Origin: Xenopus tropicalis
Lineage: Eukaryota > Chordata > Amphibia > Anura > Pipidae
Assembly (NCBI RefSeq): GCF_000004195.4
Contig: NC_030680.2
Coordinates: forward strand, 148,431,045-148,495,044
Direction of reading: 5' to 3'
DNA length: 64,000 nt
How positions within the stretch are numbered: the first letter of the stretch is position 1; each line of letters begins with the position of its first letter. The translations under genes were made by a program, and so were the position numbers. Below, in pieces: positions 1 to 13,000 of the stretch. Under the pieces are notes generated by a model. It was not told the origin of the DNA and did no database searches. It saw nothing but the letters and a program-made list of their open reading frames with translations.

Positions 1-278
1 CAGAGTTTAGTATTTAAACAGTAACTATTGGCCCTCGGCACAAGGAATCTGGAGTGGCGTTTACATTACATTACACCAGATTTGTGTTTTTATCTGTATT
101 AATTTCCATAACTGACACTCCGATTGCTACTAAATCAGCCCCCTGTGTGTATATTAGGTTTGTAAGACCCCCCCCCCGGCAGCAGCAAGTCCCCAGAAAA
201 ACCATATATTCCTGCCCAATCCTAAATGGCTATTTAGGTCTTTCAAATCACATCCTGGAAGTGCTGCAGATTTGTAGT

Positions 279-609
279 ACAGGTATCGGACCCCTTATCC
301 GGAAACCCATTATCCAGAAAGCTCCAAATTACGGAAAGCCTGTCTCCCATAGACTCCATTATAATCAAATAATTAGGATTTTTAAAATTGATTTCCTTTT
401 TCTCTGTAATAATAAAACTGTACCTTGTATTTGATCCCAACTAAGATATAATTAATCCTTATTGGATGCAAAACAATCCTATTGGATTTAATTAATGTTT
501 TATTGATTTTTTAGTAGACTTAAGGTATGAAGATCCAAATTACGGAAAGACCCCTTATCCGGAATACCCTTGGTCCCGAGCATTCTGGATAACAGGTCCT
601 ATACCTGTA
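279..609. mobile_element. MITE, family A, copy 1
   Basis: A non-coding inverted-repeat element. The left end reads caggtatcggaccccttatc and the right end returns as its complement (ggataacaggtcctatacctg). It carries one copy of an internal block (gtaataataaaactgtacc...) that is tandemly expanded in the other copies near 611, 39518 and 59170. No transposase is present. Confidence 0.75.
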
Positions 610-610
610 C

Positions 611-1162
611 AAGTATAGGATCCCTTATCCGGAAACCCATTATCCAGAAAGTTCTGAATTATGGAAAGGCCATCTCCCCAAGATCTCCCCATTATAAGCA
701 AATAATTCTAATTTTTAAAAATGATTTCCTTTTTCTCTGTAATAATAAAACAGTACCTGTACTTGATCCCAACTAAGATATAATTACCCCTTATTGAGGC
801 AGAACAGCCCTATTGGGTTTATTTAATGGTTAAATGATTCCCTTTTCTCTGTAATAATAAAACAGTACCTGTACTTGATCCCGACTAAGATATAATTACC
901 CCTTATTGGGGGCAGAACAGCCCTATTGGGTTTATTTCATGGTTAAATGATTCCCTTTTCTCTGTAATAATAAAACAGTACCTGTACTTGATCCCGACTA
1001 AGATATAATTACCCCTTATTGGGGCAGAACAGCCCTATTGGGTTTATTCAATATTTAAATGATGTTGAGCAGACTTGAGTTATGGAGATCCAAATTACGG
1101 AAAGATCCCTTATCTGGAAAACCCCGGGTCCCGAGCATCCTGGATAACAGGTCCCATACCTG
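611..1162. mobile_element. MITE, family A, copy 2, internal block repeated
   Basis: Directly abuts copy 1. The same termini enclose about three tandem copies of a roughly 113-bp block that contains ctctgtaataataaaacag and cccttattggggcagaacag. It is non-coding; short open frames across it are chance. Confidence 0.75.
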
Positions 1163-2247
1163 CATTTTATCCACATTAATATAATGTATTTGATATAGGG
1201 AAAAAATATATTTGGGTGACACAGTTAATGTACAATGAACTGCACTATATACCATATTATTAATTTTAGCTTGAGTCTAGAAAAGTGACAGCCCAGGTCA
1301 CAAAGTTTTAGAGTTCATTTCCATTTGTACATAGGGATTCATTACATGTAGAACCAAGAGACAAACCTGAATCTTCCTGCGATTCGGCCTCTGTTGCCTT
1401 TTTATTAAGTGCCACAGGCCGGACTGTGGCATTGGCAGAACTGGGGTTTACTTCCCACCAATGGTGAGTAAGGTATGGGGTGCCCAGCAGCAGCACACAA
1501 ATGGCAGGTGTGGCGCCCCCTAGCACAGGGCAGGTTTATGGGCATATAAGTGGCACACAGGCAGGTAACGGTACCACCAGGATTTATTAGCCCACACTCC
1601 CTGTATGCAACGTATAACTGCCCAACTGGAGCATTAGGGCTAATTTGTGCCCCGGCCCTTAGGCCCCAGGTAGCAGTCTCACAGACTGACAGTGACTCGG
1701 TGCCGTCAGACCACTTTGGGGCCACACGCAGGGTATAACGGTCACTTTTCCAGCAATTTCAGTCTCTTTCCATAAAGACTAGTCACTTGCAGCTTCCGGG
1801 TAGTTACAGCCATAAAGTAACTCCCTATTGCAACTGCACTGCTGTCTGTAACATGGATTATAGCTCAGATACCACAACAAGGGGTTCAGCAGTGGAAAGA
1901 GGGGACCCCACAGGTTAACCCACTGTGGTGCAGCTGAAAGTCCCCCACCCACTTCCTCCTGTCCCAGCCCCACCACCCTAACCCAGCAGCTACCGGAATC
2001 ATCAGAACCTTTTCCACAGCAGGTTCCTATGGCTATGGTTGCTAGGTTGGCGGGTTTTCCGCCACATTGGGCTACTAATTTAAAGCCCAGGTGGGTTTCC
2101 AAAGTACAAACCCGCCAAGGTACAGATTTGGGCTATTTTTTGGAGCCTTGGCGGGTTTGTAGTTTGGACATGCCTGTCCCACTGCATGCTGGGTAATGTA
2201 GTTTGTATCTAAGAATTAGTCTATAGCTAGAATTAATATAAAACTAC
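1163..2247. other. Intergenic stretch with no recognised gene
   Basis: Short open frames of about 60-107 codons occur on both strands, but none resembles a known protein or shows splice signals in register with the gene downstream. Dispersed repeat sequence is likely, but I cannot name a family. Confidence 0.4.
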
Positions 2248-2734
2248 ACACAACCTCCTTCTCTCCTCCTCACTCATCACCTCCTCTCACTCTCGCATCC
2301 AGGCCTTCTCTCGCGCTGCACCCATCCTCTGGAACGCTCTTCCCCGTCCCATTAGGCACTTCCAGACTCTCCAAGCCTTTAAACGGTCTCTTAAAACTCC
2401 CCTTTTCACTCAAGCCTATAACCTAAACCCCCCAAACACTCACTAACCTCTGGTTTTCGCCTCTCACTCCGCACTTACTGTCACTTTACACACCTACATG
2501 AACTCTAACGCCATGCTAGTTACCCCGACCTTATGTCTCAGCCCTCCCTTTTAGAATGTTAGCTCTTGCGAGCAGGGCCCTCCCCCTGGTGTCTCCGACC
2601 CTCATCCAATGTAACCGCAAACCATTTTTGTGAATCTTTTATATGTACATGTTAACTGTTCTGTCTTTTGTACCCCTCTATTCTATAAAGCGCTGCGTAA
2701 ACTGATGGCGCTATATAAATAATAATAATAATAA
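2248..2734 (+). mobile_element. 3' tail of an L2/CR1-type LINE
   Basis: Bases about 2303-2420 translate to a degenerate ORF2 C-terminus (FSRAAPILWNALPRPIRHFQ, then LQAFKRSLKTPLFTQAY), the typical 'WN-LP--IR---L--FK--LKT-LF' ending of L2/CR1/Kiri-type non-LTR retrotransposons. A 3' UTR follows and ends at gcgctatataaataataata. The element is severely 5'-truncated, as is usual for LINE copies. Family membership comes from the protein ending and the AT-rich repeat tail. Confidence 0.7.
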
Positions 2735-2989
2735 GTGCAAACGCTTGTCAGTAAATGACTTCCTATTAAAGGTAATCACCCACTTTTTATTTCTATTAAA
2801 ATGTAATGATCAACAAACCTCCACTAATAAAGTTAATTCACAAACTGAAATACCCATTAAAGTGATTGGTACACAAAGAGACCAATCTACTATTCACTAT
2901 TAAAATGAATTCATCGATGCCTTACACATGACAGCCCTGATTATATACAGTCTGTACAGAGCTCATAACTACTCTGCGTTGCTGTAAAA

Positions 2990-3210
2990 CACTACGGTAC
3001 TGGGACTGTGCGTCTCTGGGAGGTTTGTCCCAGTGAGGAACTGGTAGAGGGAGCATGTGACCAGCTAAGCAGGAAGCCAGACTGTAGAGAGGTGAGTAGG
3101 TACCAGCGGGAGTGCAAAATGCCTGAGTTTTACTTACTGCCCCACCATTGCTTTCTCTTTATCTAATGAGGGAAAGAGCACTGAGCCCATATGGGGTATT
3201 TCCCCACTAT
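2990..3210. repeat. Segment duplicated upstream of rpp14
   Basis: This stretch (gggaggtttgtcccagtgag ... agcactgagcccata) matches about 34890-35105 with scattered differences. It lies upstream of the first coding exon of the ankyrin-ROC gene and contains a good splice donor (gag|gtgagtagg after 3091), so it could hold a 5' untranslated exon. The matching segment has gtgagtatg at the same place. It may instead be a dispersed repeat, because the second copy is also part of a palindrome (34562-35009). Confidence 0.5.
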
Positions 3211-3783
3211 ACTCTGTTCCAAGGCACTTATTGCCTGCTTGTGATCTGAATGGTCTCCTAGATGCCCCCCTTAGGGTCATTATTGTATTAGAATCTGCCC
3301 CCTGTGCTTATATCCCATCAGTACTCACTGCTTTACTTGCTGTAGCAGTTACACTTATTTACCCAGCAATGCTGGTTCCCTATTATCCTTCCATTCCGCG
3401 GCATAAGGGAGAAATAAAACCTTAAATAGTTCAGGGAAGTGGTGAGAAGCAGCGGTGTCTGTCTTACTAGAAGTGTAGCCTGCAGCGCTCCCAGGATCCT
3501 TTGTGAAACTGCAGCTCTGAGCCAGGGTGTGAGTAGCACCGAGAGAGGCAGTCGTTTCTCTGTATCATTAATTATATTGGTATTTTATGAGTCACACAGA
3601 CAGACAGTTGGCATAAGGAAGTGAATAGAAAAGAAAGTATAGAAATGGAGTTTCAAGTATCCGTAGAGGTGTCACATCAGCACTCAAAGCTTGTAGGAGG
3701 CCAAAGCTTGGATAATTAAGTGAGATAATTCCAGAAAAAGGTTAAAAAATGTGCAGTAGTCTGAACGCCCTGTCCTACCTGAG

Positions 3784-3953
3784 CAGTGTCGGACTGGGAC
3801 CCCAGGGGCCCAGCTCTCCAAACTATTTTTCCTACTTTTACAGAAATAAGGAATGACCATGCAATAGGTCTAATTGTTAGAAGCAGGAGGGCCCACTGAC
3901 CCCTGGGCCCACCGGGAGTTTTCCTGGTATCCTGGTGGGCCAGTCCGACACTG
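3784..3953. mobile_element. hAT-type MITE (cagngtcngactggg family), copy 1
   Basis: Terminal inverted repeats are cagtgtcggactggg and ccagtccgacactg. The flanking 8-bp duplications tacctgag and cacctgag differ at one base. Eight-bp target duplications are characteristic of hAT transposition. Related copies lie at 13799, 17805 and 28724. Confidence 0.75.
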
Positions 3954-4093
3954 CACCTGAGACAAGGGGTGAGGAAAGCTCAGTAGTGTATAGATAAATA
4001 TGGCTAAAGGGTAAGTGGTATATTCGATACATAACATAGGTAAGTGTGTACTTATATCGTCCTTTATTCCCCAGGTGTGTGTTTCTGGCAGGA

Positions 4094-7000
4094 ATGGCAC
4101 AGCAGCCGGGGCCCCATACAGTGTCTCCTGATAAGGTGAACTCTTTGATTTTATTTGTGTTATGGTCCCCCTACACCGGCCAATTGTAGCTGCCGATATG
4201 GGTCCCTTGGATCGATTCGGCAGCTTATCGCCCCGTGTAGATGCAGGAACGAGGGGCCTGCCCGACCGATATCTGGCCTGAAATTGGCCAGATATCAATT
4301 GGCCAGGTTAAAAGATTCAGTCGGATTGGGGACCGCATCGGCTCGTTGATCGGCTCAACCCTGAACCAACTGCCCCATTGCCGCCGTTATAATTCTATCT
4401 TTGGCCCAGGGCAAAACGATCAAATTAGCCTACATTTGCCCGATATCGCCCACCCGTAAGCGATTTCACCAAAATCATAACATGTATGGGGACCTTTACA
4501 TAAGGTTTTCTGTCTGTTCTAACCAAGCATCACTCCCTTGCAGCATGGGAATACACCCCTCCATTACGCTGCCCATGATAACAACCACAGCTTGGTGAAA
4601 GAACTGCTGGACAATGGATGTGACGTTCTGGCCAAAAATGGGGTAAGTGTATGAGGTGTCTAGTGCTGCTAAAGTTTGTTTGGTCACCGGGGGGTAAACT
4701 TTGGCCTCGGAGGTGACATTGCCCAGTGGGATTTTGCAACCCTTTTCTGTCACCTGAAATGTAAGAGCAAAAATAGACTCCGTGTTCCCAACGCTGGATT
4801 TCTAATTATGGCGCCCAGAGGTTTCGCCATCTCTTTTGGGACAGTTAATGAGTACATTCATTTTATGAGCTGCTGTTTTGGAAACGGGTTCTCATCTGCC
4901 TCTGTGGTTCCTGTCGTTCTAGAGTGGACTGACGCCCATGCATTTCGCAGCCCTGGGTGACAATGTGGGAATCTTACAGTTGCTCCTCTCCAGAGCACCC
5001 CAAGCTGTGAACCAGAAGAGCATTAAGGTACAGCGCCGGCACCAGGATTTGCTTCGTACGGTGATTCTCCCACTGACAGACTCCTTGCTTTGCCTCTTTG
5101 GGTCACTTCTCTGTCCTTTTTTCCTTCTCATTTTCATGCTTTGGGCCAGATTCACTTTTGTTAATATGCTTCCCAGGGGACTGCAATGGACATTGAAAGT
5201 ATTTTCCTTATCATTTATTCTTGATTCCTTTTTAAACCTCTTTTCTTTGGCATTTTCTTTGGGGGACACAGGAAAGGGGTTCTGCCATGCTTTTCCATGC
5301 CTACTTTGGGATCACTGCCCTTTCCCCTGATTTTATTTGCCATCATTAAGAGTGAATGTATGAGCTCCTGCCCAATACTTAGGGTTATACGCTCCTCCAT
5401 GAAGCTGTTCGTGGTAAAAGCATCAAAGCTATTCAGTTCCTCATCGACAAAGCTGACCCGAACCTGCAAGATCAGGTGTGTAATTGCTGTATCATGGTAA
5501 TTAGTAAATAAACCATTGATTGTCTTCAATATATATATTATAGTTTGTAATAATTTGCCTTCATCTTCTGCCTCTTTGCAGCTTTCAAATGGGGGTCACT
5601 GACCCCGGCAGCCAAAACCTATTGCTCTGTGAAGCTACAATTTGATTGTTATTATCCCTCTCCTATTCATATTCCAGTCTCCTATTCAAGCCACTTTCTG
5701 GTTTCCAAGGTAGTTTGAACCCTAGAAACCAGATTGCTGAAATTACAAACGGAAGAGCCGCTGAACAAAAACTAAAACAATAAAACTAAAATAATCAGAA
5801 AACCCCAGCAAATAAAAATGAAGACCAATTGCAAATTGTCTCAGAGTATTACTCTCTACATCAGGGATCCCCAACCTTTCTTACTCGTGAGCCACAGTCA
5901 AGTGTAAAAAGACTTGGAGAGCAACACAAGCACCATAAAAGTTCATGGAGGAGCCAAATAAGGGCTGTGATTGGCTATTAGGGGCCTCTATGCACCCTAT
6001 CAGCTTACAGGGGGCTTTATTTGGTAGGAAATCTTGTTTTTATTCAACCAAAACTTGCCCCCAAGTCAGGAATTTAAAAATAACTCCCTGGTTTGGGGGC
6101 ACTGAGAGCAACATCCAAGGGGTTGGGGAGCAACATGTTGCCCCCGAGCCACTGGTTGGGGATCACTGCTCTACATCATACAAAAAATTAACTGAAAGGT
6201 AAACAGCCAGGTAGGGAAAGTGTTTGTTACAAGGAGAGCTGGGAAGTTGTGGGGTTCTCTCCCTGAGAATCCAACCAAAAAGGGGTTGGATAAAGGTTCA
6301 GCAGATCCAAACTCTATGAAAAAACATGGTGTCCAACCTGGATCCTATCTGAACATAGAGGAACATTACTTTCCAAGTGAAGATTTTTTTGGGTTTACAT
6401 TCCCTTTTATGACTGTTATGCTGGTGTAGTTCCAGAAGGCTCTGACAGGCTATGAACCAGGTATCCTCTGGTTTCCGGCTTCCCCTAACCACTCGGCCAG
6501 GTATGCAGATCAGAGGTTTCTGGTGAATTTTGGCTTAAAATCTGTCTTCTATAATGTGTGCATGAAATCCCAGCAGCCTCCTAGGTCCAGCCAATAGCAG
6601 TTGATTCCCTAGCTCTAGCCACTCCTGTTCAGCTTGAGTAATGTGGCCTAAACCTAACTTTACCCACTTCATCCTGTTACAGTCTATTTTAGTTTCCCTT
6701 TGGGCGCCTGTAGTTTTTTGCCTGAAAGACGTAAGGTCCCCATACATGGGACGATTGTAGCTGCCGATATGGGTCCCTTGGACCGATTTGGCAGCTTATC
6801 GGCCCGTGTAGGGGCAGAAACGAGGGGCCTGCCCGACCAATATCTGGCCTGAAATTGGCCAGATATCGATCGGGCAGGTTAGAAAATTCAGTTGGATCGG
6901 GGACCGCAACGGCTCGTTGATGCGATCCCCGAACCGGCTGCCCCATTGCCGCCAAAGGAAACAGATCCTGCAGTCTGGGCCCCCCTGTCCCCCAGGCCTC

Positions 7001-10000
7001 CTCTCAACTGCGGGGTCTGCTGTAGTGCAGGGGCAACATGTTGCTCACCTAACCCTTTGATGTTGCTCCCAGTGGCCTCAAAGTAGGCGCCATTTTTACA
7101 GTTCTGGCTTGGAGACAAGTTTGGGAAGCCCAGAGACACAGTTTTACCCCAAGCAGAGCCTCCTACAGGCCACATGGGGCTACCTAATAGCCAATCACAG
7201 CCCTTGTTTGGCATCCCCAAAGAACCATTTTCATGCTTGTGTTGCTCCACAAGTTGGAGGCTTTAGGGAGAATTGTTGCACTAAGGACTAGTGATGCTTG
7301 GACTTACGCATCCTGGACTATGTAGGGTAAGGCTGCTGTTTAGACCTTGATTAAGGCTTCTTCCCTCCTGACTGGCTGCCTCCATTAACTTTTGAAGCCA
7401 GGCCAGAAAATTCTGGTTGGGCCTATCTACAGACGTATAGAATATATTTTTACATAAAATAGTGTATTTGTTGCCAAGAAATGTATCGTAAGTGCTTCTG
7501 CCTACCCCTAGTTCTGCCCTTAATTACTTAATTTTAAGTTCAGGCCTCTCGTATTCATCTCCTGGTCTCTCATTCAAACCAATGTCTGGTTGCTAGGGTA
7601 AATTGGGCTCTAGCAACCAGATAGCTGCAGATGTTTCAAACTGCAGAGCTGCTGAACAAAAAGCTAAATAATCTAAAACCCATAATAAATGAAGACCAAT
7701 TGCCAATTAACTCAGAATATCACTGTCTGCATCAGACTAACGGTTAATATAACTGTTAATTACTACTTTAATCATAGAATTCTGTTATATCGCTGTGTGG
7801 CGCTCATTACAGAAAGTTTTCTAGTTATTGTTCCCAGTTCTTTTATGGCCGCCAAAATCCCATATCATGAACATTTCTGTTTGTATGGTAGGAAGGTAAC
7901 ACGCCTCTACACATGGCGGCATCACTGAGGCCTGCCGGCACTGCTGTTCAAATCTCTCAGATTTTGCTGCACCATCATAGAACAAAGCCAGAAATCCAAA
8001 ATCTGGTAAGTACTTTCCGGCAGGGGAATGACTGGTTATTATAGAGTCACATCGGCTGTTTGTATTGGGATCTATTTACTGAATGATATGAGCGGCTCCT
8101 ACATGAACTTTCCAGCAGGGGAATGACTGGTTATTATAGAGTCACATCAGCTGTTTGTATTGGGATCTATTTACTGACTGATATGAGCGGCTCCTACATG
8201 AACTTTCCAGCAGGGGAATGACTGGTTATTATAGAGTCACATCGGCTGTTTGTATTGGGATCTATTTACTGAATGATATGAGCGGCTCCTACATGAACTT
8301 TCCAGCAGGGGAATGACTGGTTATTATAGAGTCACATCGGCTGTTTGTATTGGGATCTATTTACTGACTGATATGAGCGGCTCCTACATGAACTTTCCAG
8401 CAGGGGAATGACTGGTTATTATAGAGTCACATCAGCTGTTTGTATTGGGATCTATTTACTGAATGATATGAGCGGCTCCTACATGAACTTTCCAGCAGGG
8501 GAATGACTGGTTATTATAGAGTCACATCAGCTGTTTGTATTGGGATCTATTTACTGACTGATATGAGCGGCTCCTACATGAACTTTCCAGCAGGGGAATG
8601 ACTGGTTATTATAGAGTATCATCAGCTGTTTGTATTGGGATCTATTTACTGAATGATATGAGCGGCTCCTACATGAACTTTCCAGCAGGGGAATGACTGG
8701 TTATTATAGAGTCACATCAGCTGTTTGTATTGGGATCTATTTACTGAATGATATGAGCGGCTCCTACATGAACTTTCCAGCAGGGGAATGACTGGTTATT
8801 ATAGAGTCACATCAGCTGTTTGTATTGGGATCTATTTACTGAATGATATGAGCGGCTCCTACATGAACTTTCCAGCAGGGGAATGACTGGTTATTATAGA
8901 GTCACATCAGTTGTTTGTATTGGGATCTATTTACTGACTGATATGAGCGGCTCCTACATGAACTTTCCAGCAGGGGAATGACTGGTTATTATAGAGTCAC
9001 ATCGGCTGTTTGTATTGGGATCTATTTACTGAATGATATGAGCGGCTCCTACATGAACTTTCCAGCAGGGGAATGACTGGTTATTATAGAGTCACATCAG
9101 CTGTTTGTATTGGGATCTATTTACTGACTGATATGAGCGGCTCCTACATGAACTTTCCAGCAGGGGAATGACTGGTTATTATAGAGTCACATCAGCTGTT
9201 TGTATTGGGATCTATTTACTGACGGATATGAGCGGCTCCTACATGAACTTTCCAGCAGGGGAATGACTGGTTATTATAGAGTCACATCAGCTGTTTGTAT
9301 TGGGATCTATTTACTGACTGATATGAGCGGCTCCTACATGAACTTTCCAGCAGGGAAATGACTGGTTATTATAGAGTCACATCAGCTGTTTGTATTGGGA
9401 TCTATTTACTGACGGATATGAGCGGCTCCTACATGAACTTTCCAGCAGGGGAATGACTGGTTATTATAGAGTCACATCGGCTGTTTGTATTGGGATCTAT
9501 TTACTGAATGATATGAGCGGCTCCTACATGAACTTTCCAGCAGGGGAATGACTGGTTATTATAGAGTCACATCGGCTGTTTGTATTGGGATCTATTTACT
9601 GACTGATATGAGCGGCTCCTACATGAACTTTCCAGCAGGGGAATGACTGGTTATTATAGAGTCACATCAGCTGTTTGTATTGGGATCTATTTACTGAATG
9701 ATATGAGCGGCTCCTACATGAACTTTCCAGCAGGGGAATGACTGGTTATTATAGAGTCACATCGGCTGTTTGTATTGGGATCTATTTACTGAATGATATG
9801 AGCGGCTCCTACATGAACTTTCCAGCAGGGGAATGACTGGTTATTATAGAGTCACATCAGCTGTTTGTATTGGGATCTATTTACTGAATGATATGAGCGG
9901 CTCCTACATGAACTTTCCAGCAGGGGAATGACTGGTTATTATAGAGTCACATCAGCTGTTTGTATTGGGATCTATTTACTGACTGATATGAGCGGCTCCT

Positions 10001-13000
10001 ACATGAACTTTCCAGCAGGGGAATGACTGGTTATTATAGAGTCACATCAGCTGTTTGTATTGGGATCTATTTACTGAATGATATGAGCGGCTCCTACATG
10101 AACTTTCCAGCAGGGGAATGACTGGTTATTATAGAGTCACATCAGCTGTTTGTATTGGGATCTATTTACTGACTGATATGAGCGGCTCCTACATGAACTT
10201 TCCAGCAGGGGAATGACTGGTTATTATAGAGTCACATCAGCTGTTTGTATTGGGATCTATTTACTGAATGATATGAGCGGCTCCTACATGAACTTTCCAG
10301 CAGGGGAATGACTGGTTATTATAGAGTCACATCAGCTGTTTGTATTGGGATCTATTTACTGAATGATATGAGCGGCTCCTACATGAACTTTCCAGCAGGG
10401 GAATGACTGGTTATTATAGAGTCACATCGGCTGTTTGTATTGGGATCTATTTACTGACTGATATGAGCGGCTCCTACATGAACTTTCCAGCAGGGGAATG
10501 ACTGGTTATTATAGAGTCACATCGGCTGTTTGTATTGGGAGCTATTTACTGAATGATATGAGCGGCTCCTACATGAACTTTCCAGCAGGGGAATGACCGG
10601 TTATTATAGAGTCACATAAGCTGTTTGTATTGGGATCTATTTACTGACTGATATGAGCGGCTCCTACATGAACTTTCCAGCAGGGGAATGACTGGTTATT
10701 ATAGAGTCACATCAGCTGTTTGTATTGGGATCTATTTACTGACTGATATGAGCGGCTCCTACATGAACTTTCCAGCAGGGGAATGACCGGTTATTATAGA
10801 GTCACATCAGCTGTTTGTATTGGGATCTATTTACTGACTGATATGAGCGGCTCCTACATGAACTTTCCAGCAGGGGAATGACTGGTTATTATAGAGTCAC
10901 ATCAGCTGTTTGTATTGGGATCTATTTACTGAATGATATGAGCGGCTCCTACATGAACTTTCCAGCAGGGGAATGACCGGTTATTATAGAGTCACATCAG
11001 CTGTTTGTATTGGGAGCTATTTACTGAATGATATGAGCGGCTCCTACATGAACTTTCCAGCAGGGGAATGACTGGTTATTATAGAGTCACATCGGCTGTT
11101 TGTATTGGGAGCTATTTACTGAATGATATGAGCGGCTCCTACATGAACTTTCCAGCAGGGGAATGACTGGTTATTATAGAGTCACATCGGCTGTTTGTAT
11201 TGGGAGCTATTTACTGAATGATATGAGCGGCTCCTACATGAACTTTCCAGCAGGGGAATGACCGGTTATTATAGAGTCACATAAGCTGTTTGTATTGGGA
11301 TCTATTTACTGACTGATATGAGCGGCTCCTACATGAACTTTCCAGCAGTGGGAATGACTAGACAGAGAAGGGCCTCAGCCAATGCTGCAGCTTTACTTAA
11401 CCTATTTATTGGGCACACACTGTGATTAAAAATAACAATGTTTAAGGAGGAGAAGCCTCCCTTTGCTCTGGCACCTACACGGCTATTGCCCAACTGCCAA
11501 CTTGCTGTATAATACACCGGGACCTACATAATAGCAATGTGTTTGTCATGTAAATGTATTCTCCAGGCTCACGAGAATTTCCTCTTCAGCATTGTGAGGG
11601 GCGCAGCAATGAAAGCAAGTGAATCCTCGTCCAATCTCCTTTCACTCGGCCTTCACTTCCATCCAGATATTCTGTGCAGAAATGCAGTAAGTTCTAAATA
11701 TCTGCTAGTGAATTCATGGGAGAATCTATTGAAACCCTCCTACCCGTAAGAAAGCTTAGCTGGGGACAGGAAAATAAAGAAAGACGTGTGAAATGAATAA
11801 AATAACAATACTAACAGAAATTATGCAGTCAAACCCCTGATTTTACTTCCCTGGATTTTATATTTTCCTGTGTTTTTTTGGCCCCAAATAGGCAAACTGA
11901 ATTTTTAGTTCCCAATTTTACTTTCTCAACATTTATGCAACTTTGGAGCATGTAAATTGACTGTGATGATATCAGGTCATCAATATATTCCTTCTAATGT
12001 GTTTTATGTTTAGGCTGTAGTGAGTAAGTCAGGGGAGTCCTATGTCAGACTCCCTACTGGATTCATAGAGCCCATATTTTGCTGAAGGTAACTAATTTGT
12101 CCATTGCAGTAAAAACGAGTATGCCCATCACATTGGCTATTTAGGACATTATTATTATTGTTATTATTAACATTTATTTATAAAGCACCAACATATTCCA
12201 CAGCGCTGTACAATAAGTGGGTTTCGTACATTGGACATACAGAGTAACATATAAAGCAATCAGTAACCGATACAGGAGGGGAAGGGAGCCCTGCCCAAAA
12301 GAGCTTACACTCTACAAGGAGTAACATATAAAGCAATCAATAACCGATACAAGAGGGGAAGAGAGCCCTGCCCAAAAGAGCTTACACTCTACAAGGAGTA
12401 ACATATAAAGCAATCAGTAACCGATACAGGAGGGGAAGGGAGCCCTGCCCAAAAGAGCTTACACTCTACAAGGAGTAACATATAAAGCAATCAGTAACCG
12501 ATACAGGAGGGGAAGGGAGCCCTGCCCAAAAGAGCTTACACTCTACAAGGAGTAACATATAAAGCAATCAATAACCGATACAGGAGGGGAAGGGAGCCCT
12601 GCCCAAAAGAGCTTACACTCTACAAGGAGTAACATATAAAGCAACCAATAACCGATACAGGAGTGGAAGAGAGCCCTGCCCAAAAGAGCTTACACTCTAC
12701 AAGGAGTAATATATAAAGCAATCAGTAACCGATACAGGAGGGGAAGGGAGCCCTGCCCAAAAGAGCTTACACTCTACAAGGAGTAACATATAAAGCAATC
12801 AGTAACCGATACAGGAGGGGAAGGGAGCCCTGCCCAAAAGAGCTTACACTCTACAAGGAGTAACATATAAAGCAACCAATAACCGATACAGGAGTGGAAG
12901 AGAGCCCTGCCCAAAAGAGCTTACACTCTACAAGGAGTAACATATAAAGCAATCAGTAACCGATACAGGAGGGGAAGGGAGCCCTGCCCAAAAGAGCTTA

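Noticed and set aside
1308..2102. Possible LTR or gene remnant (tggcgccccct motif, several open frames)
   Set aside because: A single short motif is not enough; no paired LTR, polypurine tract or retroviral domain was seen.
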